DNA from: JANJTB01 sp032027125
GTDB lineage: Bacteria > Bacteroidota > Ignavibacteria > Kapaibacteriales > UBA2268
Assembly: GCA_032027125.1 (NCBI GenBank)
Contig: JAVSMQ010000001.1
Coordinates: forward strand, 2,606,568 to 2,670,567
Direction of reading: 5' to 3'
DNA length: 64,000 nucleotides
Shown here: positions 50,211 to 59,109 of the stretch, one piece after another
Position numbering within the stretch: the stretch's first letter is position 1
How the letters are laid out: every line of letters starts with the position of its first letter
Position numbers and translations under genes: made by a program
The notes under the pieces: model-generated
Told to the model about the DNA's origin: nothing
Seen by the model: the letters and a program-made list of their open reading frames with translations, nothing else
The model's database searches: none

Positions 50211-50662
50211 TGATAACAGAATTAAAAGTATCCGCAATTGAGAATGGAACAGTAATTGACCACATACCTGCCAACAGTGTTTTTAAGGTCATAAGGATTC
50301 TTAATCTTGAACACTTCGAAAACCAAATTCTTTTTGGTACACATTTGGAAAGTAAAAAGTACGGAACTAAAGGCATAATCAAAGTCAGTAATAAATTTTT
50401 TGAAAAAGATGACATCAACCGTATTGCACTCGTAGCGCCAAAAGCTACACTGATAATAATCAAAGATTACAGAGTTGTTGAAAAAAGTACAGTAGAAATT
50501 CCCGATACAATTGACGGTATTGTCAAATGTTTCAATCCCAACTGCATAACAAATATCGAAAATGTAAGCACAAAATTTAAGGTTGTATCTAAAGAAGAAG
50601 TAGTATTGCAATGTCACTACTGCGAAAAAAATACCGTGAAAAAGAATATTGTTTTTAAGTAA
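50207..50662 (+). CDS. pyrI: Aspartate carbamoyltransferase, regulatory subunit
   Basis: The 151-residue protein is the nucleotide-binding partner of PyrB. The N-terminal effector domain (IDHIPANSVFKVIRIL) binds CTP/ATP in E. coli, and the C-terminal zinc domain carries four cysteines as CFNPNC and CHYC, which bind the catalytic chain. Its presence predicts an allosteric dodecameric enzyme. The start codon overlaps the pyrB stop. Confidence 0.95.
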   Translation: MMITELKVSAIENGTVIDHIPANSVFKVIRILNLEHFENQILFGTHLESKKYGTKGIIKVSNKFFEKDDINRIALVAPKATLIIIKDYRVVEKSTVEIPDTIDGIVKCFNPNCITNIENVSTKFKVVSKEEVVLQCHYCEKNTVKKNIVFK

Positions 50663-50831
50663 TGTGTGGATGATAAGTAAAAATTATATTGCGTGACTTG
50701 CAGGAAACTTTAAGCCGGGAAGACATAAAACTCAGCACCGGCACTTTCTAAGAATGGTGAGATTTGCGAATTTATGATATGGATTTGAATATTATCAATA
50801 AACAATAAGACCGTTGGCATTTATAATTGCA

Positions 50832-51035
50832 CTAAATAATATATTTGTGTTTATTTTCACTCCACCACCTTTTCTTTGATTCATCGGCAATTTTAGTTAT
50901 TTCACCTTCATCAACATGGCTATTAGATGTTGATTCAGCATACTTTAAATATTTGGTAATTTTGTCCAAATTATAAGTTCCAAAATCTAAAGGTAGTCTT
51001 AAAATCAACTCATTATCTGTTCTTTCAATTATCAT
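50832..51035 (-). CDS. Small antitoxin-like protein, no toxin next to it
   Basis: The 67-residue protein has a short N-terminal beta part (MIIERTDNELILRLPLDFGT) and an acidic helical C-terminus (EGEITKIADESKKRWWSENK). This layout is common in orphan antitoxins or hypothetical proteins of Bacteroidota that usually precede a PIN or RelE toxin. Here no toxin is readable in the 170 bases downstream. The ATG has GGAAA five bases before it. I do not recognise a named family. Confidence 0.55.
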   Translation of the reverse strand: MIIERTDNELILRLPLDFGTYNLDKITKYLKYAESTSNSHVDEGEITKIADESKKRWWSENKHKYII

Positions 51036-51218
51036 AACATTTCCATATTAAAATTATTTTATAAATTTGACGATATTATCACCCTTTAATTTTTGTAACT
51101 ACACAGTCAAATCATCAGATATTTCTAAAATATTACAAACATCATAATATTTTGGCAGCAATCATGCTATTAATTACAAAATTCTTATGAAAATAATACA
51201 AATATGATTGACCAAAAA

Positions 51219-52175
51219 TTAGATTAATTCACTCATAAATTCCGAAAATTCATTCAACGTATCCTCTATTCTTATTGATTTTATTCCTTTATCACCCTTT
51301 TCAGCCCGAACTGTTTTGTAAATATCAGAAAGCGGATGAAATTTGATATAGAAATCATCCATACCCGAATATAATGCAAAAACAGGTTTGTTGAAAGCTG
51401 CTGCAATATGTACAATTGCCGTGTCGGGAGTAATGATAAATTTACATTTCGAGACAAGTGAAACTATATCATTAATGTTTCGGGATTTGAAGATTTTTAG
51501 AGCCGGAAAAACCTTTTGCAGTTCCTCTGCTCTTCTGGATTCTGAAGGTGCAAAAGTCAAAACAACCGGTAGTTTAATATCTGCCTTTGATAAAAACTCA
51601 AGCCAGCACGAATTATCCCACATTTTATGCTCAGCGGAACCCGAAATGTTGAGTACAACGTATTCATCCCCAACATCCACGAGAAAATTCCGGGTATAAA
51701 TATCTGAATCATTTTGAGTATATAGCACAGGTTTAGGCGGTTTTTCAGGAAGTTTAAAATTGAAATTCAAAAGAGGACTAAGTGAGATTAGTGAATGATG
51801 TTTCAACGATTCAATGTTTTGTAAGGAAATATCAAAAACCTTTTTCATTTCGGGATGATTATAACCGATTTTACACTTGGAATTTACAATTGATGCTATG
51901 ATTCTGCTTTCTTTCGAAAAGTGGTCTTTGGGGTCTATCCAGAAATCATATTTTATATAGTTTAATTCAAAAACTGTACGGATAATTCCCAACGGCGTTT
52001 TCTTAACCAAGTGGATATTGTCTATTGCAGGATTATTTCCGATTATTGAATTATTTGAAGGACCGGCAAATACGTGAAGTTTTGAGTCGGGAAAAAGTTT
52101 TTTTATTTCATCAAAAAGAGGTGTCATCAGTACCATATCACCAATTCTACCGAGTTGTATTATTCCGATATTCAT
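51219..52175 (-). CDS. Glycosyltransferase family 9 (heptosyltransferase-like), second of a pair
   Basis: The 318-residue protein is a GT-B enzyme of family 9, which adds heptose or related sugars to lipopolysaccharide core in the cytoplasm. It shows the N-terminal IIQLGRIGDMVLMTPLFDEIKKLFP and the C-terminal ITPDTAIVHIAAAFNKPVFALYSG that holds the nucleotide-sugar site. The ATG at 52175 follows an AAGGAA Shine-Dalgarno sequence and gives the family start; a longer frame upstream overlaps the preceding gene. The stop of the first GT9 gene is 1 base upstream (TAA-T-ATG). Confidence 0.88.
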   Translation of the reverse strand: MNIGIIQLGRIGDMVLMTPLFDEIKKLFPDSKLHVFAGPSNNSIIGNNPAIDNIHLVKKTPLGIIRTVFELNYIKYDFWIDPKDHFSKESRIIASIVNSKCKIGYNHPEMKKVFDISLQNIESLKHHSLISLSPLLNFNFKLPEKPPKPVLYTQNDSDIYTRNFLVDVGDEYVVLNISGSAEHKMWDNSCWLEFLSKADIKLPVVLTFAPSESRRAEELQKVFPALKIFKSRNINDIVSLVSKCKFIITPDTAIVHIAAAFNKPVFALYSGMDDFYIKFHPLSDIYKTVRAEKGDKGIKSIRIEDTLNEFSEFMSELI

Positions 52176-52176
52176 A

Positions 52177-53259
52177 TTAATTATTTCCTTCAATAATTTC
52201 AACCGCAGCATTCATAACAGATTCTACAGAAATATCCGCCAGATTTCCGGTATCGGTTTTTAGCATTTTATAAGGTGAATTATATGGGTGCCAGGGCATA
52301 CCTGTATCAGACGAACCTGTCCACAAATGCAGACTGATACACGGCACCTTGAAAGCTGCAGCAAGATGCACAGCAGCAGTATCGGCTGTAAGCAGTAAAT
52401 CACAAACAGACAGATATGATGCATATTCAACAAAAGAACCGGCTTTAGGAGCTTTTTCGGCTGAAGTTGATGAGATGATTTGATTTAATTCAGTTTCATA
52501 ATCCGGCATTGAAAAAATAACTACTTTATAATTTGTAAATTTATTTGAAAAAGCTTTAATAAACTCTGTGAAGTTATCAGTTCCCCAATATTTTGGTCTA
52601 CTTGAACCCGACAGGTTAATGCCCAATACTTTTTTCCCGCTTCTCGTTATTAATTCGTTTGCTTTTTTTCTCTCTTCGGGATTGAGATGAAATGATAATT
52701 CCCCGGCAGATTGAGTAGGTTCAATTCCAAACGGCATCAAAAGATTTGCAATACGCTCAACAATATGAACCGCATTTTTATTAGGTAATGGAACTATATG
52801 CGTATAAACTGCAGAATTTGATTTGTCGAATCCCAAAGAATATTTCGGTTTCACAAATTTGATTATATAAGATGATGTCGTGGAGGGATTATCAAACAAA
52901 TCAATTATTATATCATATTTCCGGTTTTTGAGTTTTCGGAAAAGTTTTATAATATTTACCAATTTTTTATCATAAATATAAATATTATTTATATAACTAT
53001 CAACAGCTCTTTGAGCAGATATATTATTAGGAGACATCAGCATATCAATTTCAATATTCGGGAAAGCCTTCCTCAGAATTGTCAGAAACGGAGTTGTAAC
53101 CATTACATCTCCGATTCTGTCGTGACGCAGAAGAAGAAGTCGGCTGCCGTCAGTCAATCTGAATATCGTTTCCGAATTATTTATTAATACAGGTTTGTTA
53201 TCTTTCAATAACATTTTATCAAAAAAACCTTTTACAGCGTATTCAATTTTCTTTAACAA
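52177..53259 (-). CDS. Glycosyltransferase family 9 (heptosyltransferase-like), first of a pair
   Basis: The 360-residue protein has LLLLRHDRIGDVMVTTPFLTILRKAFPNIEIDMLMSP near residues 36-72 and the family-9 donor motif TADTAAVHLAAAFKVPCISLH near residues 300-320. It is paralogous to the following GT9 protein; tandem pairs are usual where two core sugars are added in turn. The start is a TTG at 53259, or possibly the ATG at 53214; neither has an ideal Shine-Dalgarno sequence. Confidence 0.87.
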   Translation of the reverse strand: MLKKIEYAVKGFFDKMLLKDNKPVLINNSETIFRLTDGSRLLLLRHDRIGDVMVTTPFLTILRKAFPNIEIDMLMSPNNISAQRAVDSYINNIYIYDKKLVNIIKLFRKLKNRKYDIIIDLFDNPSTTSSYIIKFVKPKYSLGFDKSNSAVYTHIVPLPNKNAVHIVERIANLLMPFGIEPTQSAGELSFHLNPEERKKANELITRSGKKVLGINLSGSSRPKYWGTDNFTEFIKAFSNKFTNYKVVIFSMPDYETELNQIISSTSAEKAPKAGSFVEYASYLSVCDLLLTADTAAVHLAAAFKVPCISLHLWTGSSDTGMPWHPYNSPYKMLKTDTGNLADISVESVMNAAVEIIEGNN

Positions 53260-53296
53260 GGAATTTTCCGTACAATGTTCAAATCTTGATAAATAG

Positions 53297-54424
53297 TTAC
53301 AAAACTGTTCTTTTACTTTTGTAAATTATACCTCTTTCGATCAAATACTCAAAGACAAAATCAACTGCCTTATCATCTCTGCCTACGTACTCAGGTGGAT
53401 TAATTCCGTGATTTTTATATAATCCATTTGCAAGCAGATTTACTGCAGCCGTACCTGAATAGCCTGTAGTGCGAGCCATAGAGGAAATTTTCGTCTCGGG
53501 ATTATAACGGTCAAGCAGATTATATTCATAATGAATATTTTCACCGTGCTCAATACCCTCAAAAATTATACGCATTACTGTAAATTCATCTTCTTCGGGC
53601 TGCAGTTTCCATTTATCGAACAATATTGCAGAAGTATAATCCCGCGGTTTAATTTCAATTCCGTTGAAATTCATTTCATCTTCTGAAAAGAAACCTGCTT
53701 TAATCAGCACTTTTATTATATCTATATGTCCGGGGTATCTCAGAGTTTTTTCGATTTTATTAGGTATATCATTTGTAAATAGCAGCGAACGGAGTCCATC
53801 GGTATTGAAAGCTTCGAGAGTTCCTATTTCACCAAATTCAAGATATTCGGGTTCGGATAATGCTTCCTTAACAACAATCTGACCGCCGGAGACATATCTT
53901 GCGGGACGGGTGTACTCTTCAATAACATCAACAGGCGAGAAAGGTGCTTTATACTGGAATGGCAGCGTGCGGGCTTTAGGCAGACCACCGACATAGCACT
54001 TGTAATCATTTATCTGCATCTTACCCTGATGATAGCCTAAAAGCAGATTAGGTATTCCGGGAGCAACGCCAAAATCAACTATTGCAGTTACGCCGTTACT
54101 TTTCGCTTTTTCATCCAATCCGAAACAATCTTCAGGGAAAAAAGATATATCAACTATATCTTTACCGTCTTCAATCACTGCTTCTATTGTCTTGTAACCC
54201 ATAAATCCCGGAACAGCACCTAGAACAATATCAAAATTCTGAACTAATTCTTTTACCTTCTCAGGTTTTGATAAATCGGCAATTAATGTTTTGATATTAA
54301 AATCTTTCAACGAATTAAGATTTGTCTGATTAAAATCAACTGAAGTTACTTCATGCTGGGTTGAAAGGTCTTTAGCCATTGCACTTCCGACCATTCCGGC
54401 GCCTAAAACAATGATTTTTGCCAT
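53297..54424 (-). CDS. Saccharopine dehydrogenase-type NAD(P)-dependent enzyme
   Basis: The 375-residue protein has an N-terminal Rossmann fold (IIVLGAGMVGSAMAKDL, residues 4-20) and the layout of the saccharopine dehydrogenase family (VDISFFPEDCFGLDEKAKSNGVTAIVDFGVAPGIPNLLLGY). Members act in lysine breakdown, spermidine synthesis or carboxynorspermidine synthesis. Which one applies here cannot be told by eye; no lysine-pathway or polyamine partner gene is nearby. The start lies 42 bases after a TAnnTTTG-type box. Confidence 0.88.
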   Translation of the reverse strand: MAKIIVLGAGMVGSAMAKDLSTQHEVTSVDFNQTNLNSLKDFNIKTLIADLSKPEKVKELVQNFDIVLGAVPGFMGYKTIEAVIEDGKDIVDISFFPEDCFGLDEKAKSNGVTAIVDFGVAPGIPNLLLGYHQGKMQINDYKCYVGGLPKARTLPFQYKAPFSPVDVIEEYTRPARYVSGGQIVVKEALSEPEYLEFGEIGTLEAFNTDGLRSLLFTNDIPNKIEKTLRYPGHIDIIKVLIKAGFFSEDEMNFNGIEIKPRDYTSAILFDKWKLQPEEDEFTVMRIIFEGIEHGENIHYEYNLLDRYNPETKISSMARTTGYSGTAAVNLLANGLYKNHGINPPEYVGRDDKAVDFVFEYLIERGIIYKSKRTVL

Positions 54425-54465
54425 AATTCTAAATTTCCAATTATTAATGATGTCACATTCAATTT

Positions 54466-54473
54466 CAAAAATA
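54466..54473 (-). promoter_or_regulatory. Candidate -7 element (TATTTTTG) of the saccharopine dehydrogenase-type gene
   Basis: On the minus strand TATTTTTG matches TAnnTTTG, 42 bases before the ATG at 54424. Confidence 0.5.
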
Positions 54474-54650
54474 AGAAATTACTATCATAAAACGTAAATT
54501 CATATTTTTTTTCTACGATTTGTAAAAGTTGACTTCCATTATTTAACAGATTAATTGATTTTTAAAACAGCATTATCATTTAAAGGTTTTGACAGGCTTT
54601 TTAATAGAAAATAATTAAATAATCCTGATACGTCCCAACAAATTTAAAAT

Positions 54651-55463
54651 ATGCAAATATTTCAGAGAATTCTTGACAAATATGCTCCCGCAGCAAAATC
54701 TTTAATAGAAATCTTAGGCAGTATTCCCGGGACTGCTGTGATTGCCGGTTCGGGAATTGCAGATACTCTTGATTCCAATAAAATCTTACTCAAAATACCT
54801 TATAATAAGCTGTCCGGTATCCCTGAATTGTCAGTTCAGGGACATAACGGCGAAGTATTACTTTATGCAGCAGAAAGTAATACAGCTCTGGTATTTTCCG
54901 GCAGATTTCATTATTATGAAGGCAGGACTTATGATGAAATTTGCTCATTGGTAATTATCAGCTATTTGGCAGGTATCAGGAAAATAATTATTTCAAATGC
55001 TGCCGGTGGGTTGAACCCGCTTTTTGTACCCGGAGAAATAATGCTTATTGAAGATTATATTGATTTTATGTTTCTTGATTCATCATCAGTATTTGATACA
55101 ATTTCACCAGTCGGTAACATTTCCTATAATTTTATTAACAAATCGTATTTCGGCAGTATCAGAAATTCATTAATTAAACAGGGAGTTCAATTCCGGCAGG
55201 GAACTTATGCCGCTGTTACCGGTCCTAATTACGAAACAAGAGCCGAGATTAAAATGCTGCGAAGACTAAAAGCTGATGCAGTCGGGATGTCAACAGTTCC
55301 GGAAATGAAGACTGCTGCGATTCTTGGAATGGAAACAGCAGCATTTTCTCTGATTACAAATTCTGCAAAGGAAGTTATTCAATCCGTTTCACATAAGGAA
55401 GTAATCGAAGTAGCTGAAAAATCAGCATTATTGGTCAGGCGTTTTATTGAAACTGCTGTCTAA
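54651..55463 (+). CDS. Purine-nucleoside phosphorylase (class II type)
   Basis: The 270-residue protein belongs to the PNP/MTAP family that splits purine nucleosides with phosphate. Motifs: phosphate site GTAVIAGSGIAD, the ribose/phosphate loop GRFHYYEGRTYDEI, SNAAGGLNPLFVPGEIMLIEDYIDFM, and the purine-site GPNYETRAEIKMLRRLKADAVGMSTVPE. The high-molecular-mass E. coli DeoD family is a different fold; this is the trimeric PunA/MTAP type. It is used in purine salvage. It is a single gene upstream of the PAS kinase. Confidence 0.93.
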   Translation: MQIFQRILDKYAPAAKSLIEILGSIPGTAVIAGSGIADTLDSNKILLKIPYNKLSGIPELSVQGHNGEVLLYAAESNTALVFSGRFHYYEGRTYDEICSLVIISYLAGIRKIIISNAAGGLNPLFVPGEIMLIEDYIDFMFLDSSSVFDTISPVGNISYNFINKSYFGSIRNSLIKQGVQFRQGTYAAVTGPNYETRAEIKMLRRLKADAVGMSTVPEMKTAAILGMETAAFSLITNSAKEVIQSVSHKEVIEVAEKSALLVRRFIETAV

Positions 55464-55504
55464 TTCTAATAAATTTATAATTTGTTTGATATTAATTAAT
55501 AAGC

Positions 55505-55512
55505 TATTTTTG
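55505..55512 (+). promoter_or_regulatory. Candidate -7 element (TATTTTTG) of the PAS histidine kinase gene
   Basis: TATTTTTG matches TAnnTTTG, 40 bases before the TTG start. Confidence 0.5.
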
Positions 55513-55551
55513 TTTGCAATTATTTAACTACTTTATACAACTGAATTTAAT

Positions 55552-58500
55552 TTGATAATCATAGAACTTTTATATAATCTTTCATTACTTGTCGCAATAA
55601 GTGTACTTTCCGGTTTTATAGATAACCGCTGGAGACGAACAACAATTACCGGAAAAGTATTGCAGGGAATTCTGTTTGGTATGGCTGCTGTACTTGGGAT
55701 GATAAATTCTTTTGTTTTGTCTGAGGGTATAATATTTGACGGCAGGTCTGTTGTATTAAGTATTTGCGGATTATTTTTTGGACCGGTGCCTGCTGTTATT
55801 GCCGGATTAATTACGATAGTCTATCGCTTAATTATCGGTGGACCCGGTTGGATAATGGGTGTATCTGTCATAACTTCTTCTGTTATTATCGGTATTTTAT
55901 TTTATAACAGAAGAATTAAGCAGAACCAATATCTAAAAACATCTACTCTTGTTTTCATGGGTATTATAGTTCATGTAATAATGCTTGTATTAATGCTGGG
56001 GCTGCCTACCGGACAAAGTATTAATGCCTTCCGTACAATTGCCTTATCCGTAATTATTTTTTATCCGATAGCCACTGTGGTAATAGGTAAAATACTGATG
56101 GAGCAGGAAAATAATCAAATCCTGATGAAGAATTTAATTGAAAGCGAAAAGACATTTAAAATGTATATAGACTATGCGCCGGATGCTATTCTTGTTGTTG
56201 ACGGTAAAGGTAATTACATAGATGTCAATCCTGCTGCAGAAAAAATTACCGGATATTCTAAAAATGAATTTTTGCAAAAAAATGTTTCTGATTTTGCACC
56301 AAAAGAAGACCTATTGTTTGCAAAAGAGCATTTTAGTGATGTTAAGTCTCTGGGAAGTGCATACGGTGAAACAAGATATATCAGGAAGGATGGTTCGATA
56401 GGCTGGTGGACTGTTGACGCTGTTAAAATCAACGACAACAAATATTTAGGTTTTTCAAAAGATATTACTGTCAGGAAAAATGCTGAGTTTCAAAAGGAAG
56501 AAAGCCTGAAAAAGTTTCAGGCGATATTTGATTTGGCTCCCGACGCAATGAAAATTCTCAGATTAAGCGATTCCTGTTATATTGATATCAATTCAAAATT
56601 TGAAGAACTTTTTGGTTATACGAGAGTAGAGATTTTAGGTAAAAGTTCAGCTAATTTAGATTTCTGGATAAATCTAAGTCAGAGGGAAGAATATTTCCAA
56701 ATATTAAATAATAATGGAAGATTAAGCAATCTTGAAATTGATTTCAGGTGCAAAAACGGAAGTATTGTTAATACAATGGTATCAGCATCAGTAATTTCGT
56801 TCAATGATGATAAATATGTTATTGCTATAATAAGCGATATGAGGCAAAAGAAAAAATATGAAAATGAGCTTAAAAATAGTGAGAAAAGATACAAAGATTT
56901 AATCGAAAATCTACCTGACGGATTTTACCAAAGTACTCCTGAAGGTAAATTCGTTTATTTAAATCCAGCTTTTGTAAAGATGCTCGGTTATGATTCCAGG
57001 GAAGAACTCATGGATGTTGATATACCGAATACAATATATCATACAATTGATGAAAGGGTAATTGGTTCAGTAGAAAATTCTGATTATACCGATGATTTCG
57101 ATATTTATCGTTTAAAGAAAAAAGACGGCAGCAGTGTTTGGATTGAAGACCACAATAAATATATCAGGGATGATAGCGGTAAAATAATTCTTCATGAGGG
57201 AATCTGCCGTGATATTTCAGAAAGAATTAATTCACAGAAAGCAAATGCTGAACTGATTGACAGGATTAAAAAGGTTTCGCAGCATCTACCGGGATTTATT
57301 TTTCAATATTGCTTGAGACCTGACGGCAGCAGAAGTTTTCCTTATGCAAGTGACGGCATTATTGATATTTATGGAGTGACACCCGCAGAAGTTATCAGCG
57401 ATACATCAAAATTAGCTTTTCTTATTCATCCCGATGATTTGGATGGTTTCAATAAAAGACTTTTGAAATCAGCTAAGAACCTCGAAAACTGGCGTTATGA
57501 ATACCGCGTTTGTCACCCTGATGGAAAAACCATCTGGGTTGAGCTTAATTCAACTCCGGAGAAACAGGATGACTTAAGCATAATTTGGCATGGCTATATT
57601 AGTGATGTAACAGAAAGAAAATTGGTCGAGGAGTCAATCAGGGAAAATGAATTTTCTCTTAGGTTTGCTCAGGAAATTGCCGGAATGGGTTCATGGGAAA
57701 CTGATGTAACTACAAATAAAATAAAATGGTCAGAAAACTATTTTAAACTTTTGGGCTATACTCCGTTTACATTCGAACCTGAATATTCTGATTTTACCGG
57801 CAGAATTCATCCCGATGATATTACTTTTGTTAAAGAACATTTCAAAGAATTCTTCAATAATCCTAAGCCCGGCAGTTTTGAATTCAGAATCATTTTACCG
57901 GATGGTACAATCAAATGGTTATTAAATTCATTTTTACCGATTTTTGTTAATGGCAGGCTGCAGACAATTAAAGGTATAAATTTGGACATTACTGATAGAA
58001 AGAAATCGGATGTCAATTTACGAAAATTATCAAGAGCAGTTGATCAAAGTCCGCTTGCAATTATTATAACAAGTCTTGATGCTGAAATTGAATATGCTAA
58101 TCCAAAATTTACAGAGATTACAGGTTACGCATTAAAAGAAATTATTGGTGCAAATCCAAGAATATTGCAATCTAATTATCATAATTCAGAATATTATAAA
58201 AATATTTGGGATACTTTGTTACAAGGAGATGTCTGGCAGGGTGAAATACTTAACAGAAAAAAATCCGGCGAAACATACTGGGAATCTATGGTAATTGCAC
58301 CGGTAAGTGATGATAAGGGTGTAACAACTAATTATATTGCAATTAAAGAAGACATTACAGAAAAAATCAAACTTCAGAATGACTTGATTAATGCAAAGAA
58401 CAGAGCCGAAGAAAGCGACAAACTAAAATCGGCTTTCCTTGCAAATATGAGTCACGAAATCAGAACACCAATGAACGGAATTATGGGCTTTTCCCGTATG

Positions 58501-59100
58501 CTGGGTTCGGGAGATTTAACAAATGAAGAAAGGACTGAGTTTGCAGAAATACTTAATTCAAGCTGTCAACGGCTTATCAATACAGTAAATGACATTCTTG
58601 ACATTTCAAAAATTGAAGCCAATCAAATGGATGTCAGGATAAGTAATTTTTCGATAATATCACTTTTTGAAGAACTGCGTACTGCTTACATTGATACAAA
58701 TTCAAAATCTGAGGTACAGTTTATTACCAAATTGAATAATATCCCCGAGTCTTTTTCAATGTACAGTGATGAACAGAAGGTCTTTCAGATACTAAATAAT
58801 CTGGTCAGTAATGCTTTTAAGTTTACAAATGAAGGTTCGATTGAGTTAGGCGGCAGGTTATTAGAAAATAAAATTGAATTTTATGTCAGCGATACCGGTA
58901 TTGGTATTTCTGAAGATGCTATGTCTATGATATTCGGAAGGTTTTATCAGGCTGATAGTTCATTAAGCCGAGGTTATGAAGGTACAGGCTTAGGTCTTGC
59001 CATCTGCAGAGGAATGATTGAATTGCTTGGCGGCAGCATTAGTGCAGAAAGTAAGCTGGGTACAGGTTCCATCTTCAGAATTGAACTTCCGTTAAATTAA
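55552..59100 (+). CDS. Membrane hybrid-less histidine kinase with 5TM-LytS-type sensor and six PAS domains
   Basis: The 1182-residue protein has a 5-6-helix sensor domain of the LytS/YhcK type (residues ~1-185, FDGRSVVLSICGLFFGPVPAV), then six PAS domains (starting near 200, 320, 445, 565, 695 and 820, each with DITxRK- or DITEK-like ends), a HisKA dimerisation domain with the phosphorylated His968 (FLANMSHEIRTPMNG), and a HATPase_c domain (N-box NLVSNAFKFTNEG, G1 DTGIGIS, F-box FGRFYQAD, G2 GTGLGLAICRG). There is no receiver domain and no response regulator gene nearby. The start is a TTG. It should sense membrane or redox/light-type cues through PAS; the signal cannot be named. Confidence 0.92.
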   Translation: MIIIELLYNLSLLVAISVLSGFIDNRWRRTTITGKVLQGILFGMAAVLGMINSFVLSEGIIFDGRSVVLSICGLFFGPVPAVIAGLITIVYRLIIGGPGWIMGVSVITSSVIIGILFYNRRIKQNQYLKTSTLVFMGIIVHVIMLVLMLGLPTGQSINAFRTIALSVIIFYPIATVVIGKILMEQENNQILMKNLIESEKTFKMYIDYAPDAILVVDGKGNYIDVNPAAEKITGYSKNEFLQKNVSDFAPKEDLLFAKEHFSDVKSLGSAYGETRYIRKDGSIGWWTVDAVKINDNKYLGFSKDITVRKNAEFQKEESLKKFQAIFDLAPDAMKILRLSDSCYIDINSKFEELFGYTRVEILGKSSANLDFWINLSQREEYFQILNNNGRLSNLEIDFRCKNGSIVNTMVSASVISFNDDKYVIAIISDMRQKKKYENELKNSEKRYKDLIENLPDGFYQSTPEGKFVYLNPAFVKMLGYDSREELMDVDIPNTIYHTIDERVIGSVENSDYTDDFDIYRLKKKDGSSVWIEDHNKYIRDDSGKIILHEGICRDISERINSQKANAELIDRIKKVSQHLPGFIFQYCLRPDGSRSFPYASDGIIDIYGVTPAEVISDTSKLAFLIHPDDLDGFNKRLLKSAKNLENWRYEYRVCHPDGKTIWVELNSTPEKQDDLSIIWHGYISDVTERKLVEESIRENEFSLRFAQEIAGMGSWETDVTTNKIKWSENYFKLLGYTPFTFEPEYSDFTGRIHPDDITFVKEHFKEFFNNPKPGSFEFRIILPDGTIKWLLNSFLPIFVNGRLQTIKGINLDITDRKKSDVNLRKLSRAVDQSPLAIIITSLDAEIEYANPKFTEITGYALKEIIGANPRILQSNYHNSEYYKNIWDTLLQGDVWQGEILNRKKSGETYWESMVIAPVSDDKGVTTNYIAIKEDITEKIKLQNDLINAKNRAEESDKLKSAFLANMSHEIRTPMNGIMGFSRMLGSGDLTNEERTEFAEILNSSCQRLINTVNDILDISKIEANQMDVRISNFSIISLFEELRTAYIDTNSKSEVQFITKLNNIPESFSMYSDEQKVFQILNNLVSNAFKFTNEGSIELGGRLLENKIEFYVSDTGIGISEDAMSMIFGRFYQADSSLSRGYEGTGLGLAICRGMIELLGGSISAESKLGTGSIFRIELPLN

Positions 59101-59109
59101 TATGATTTA

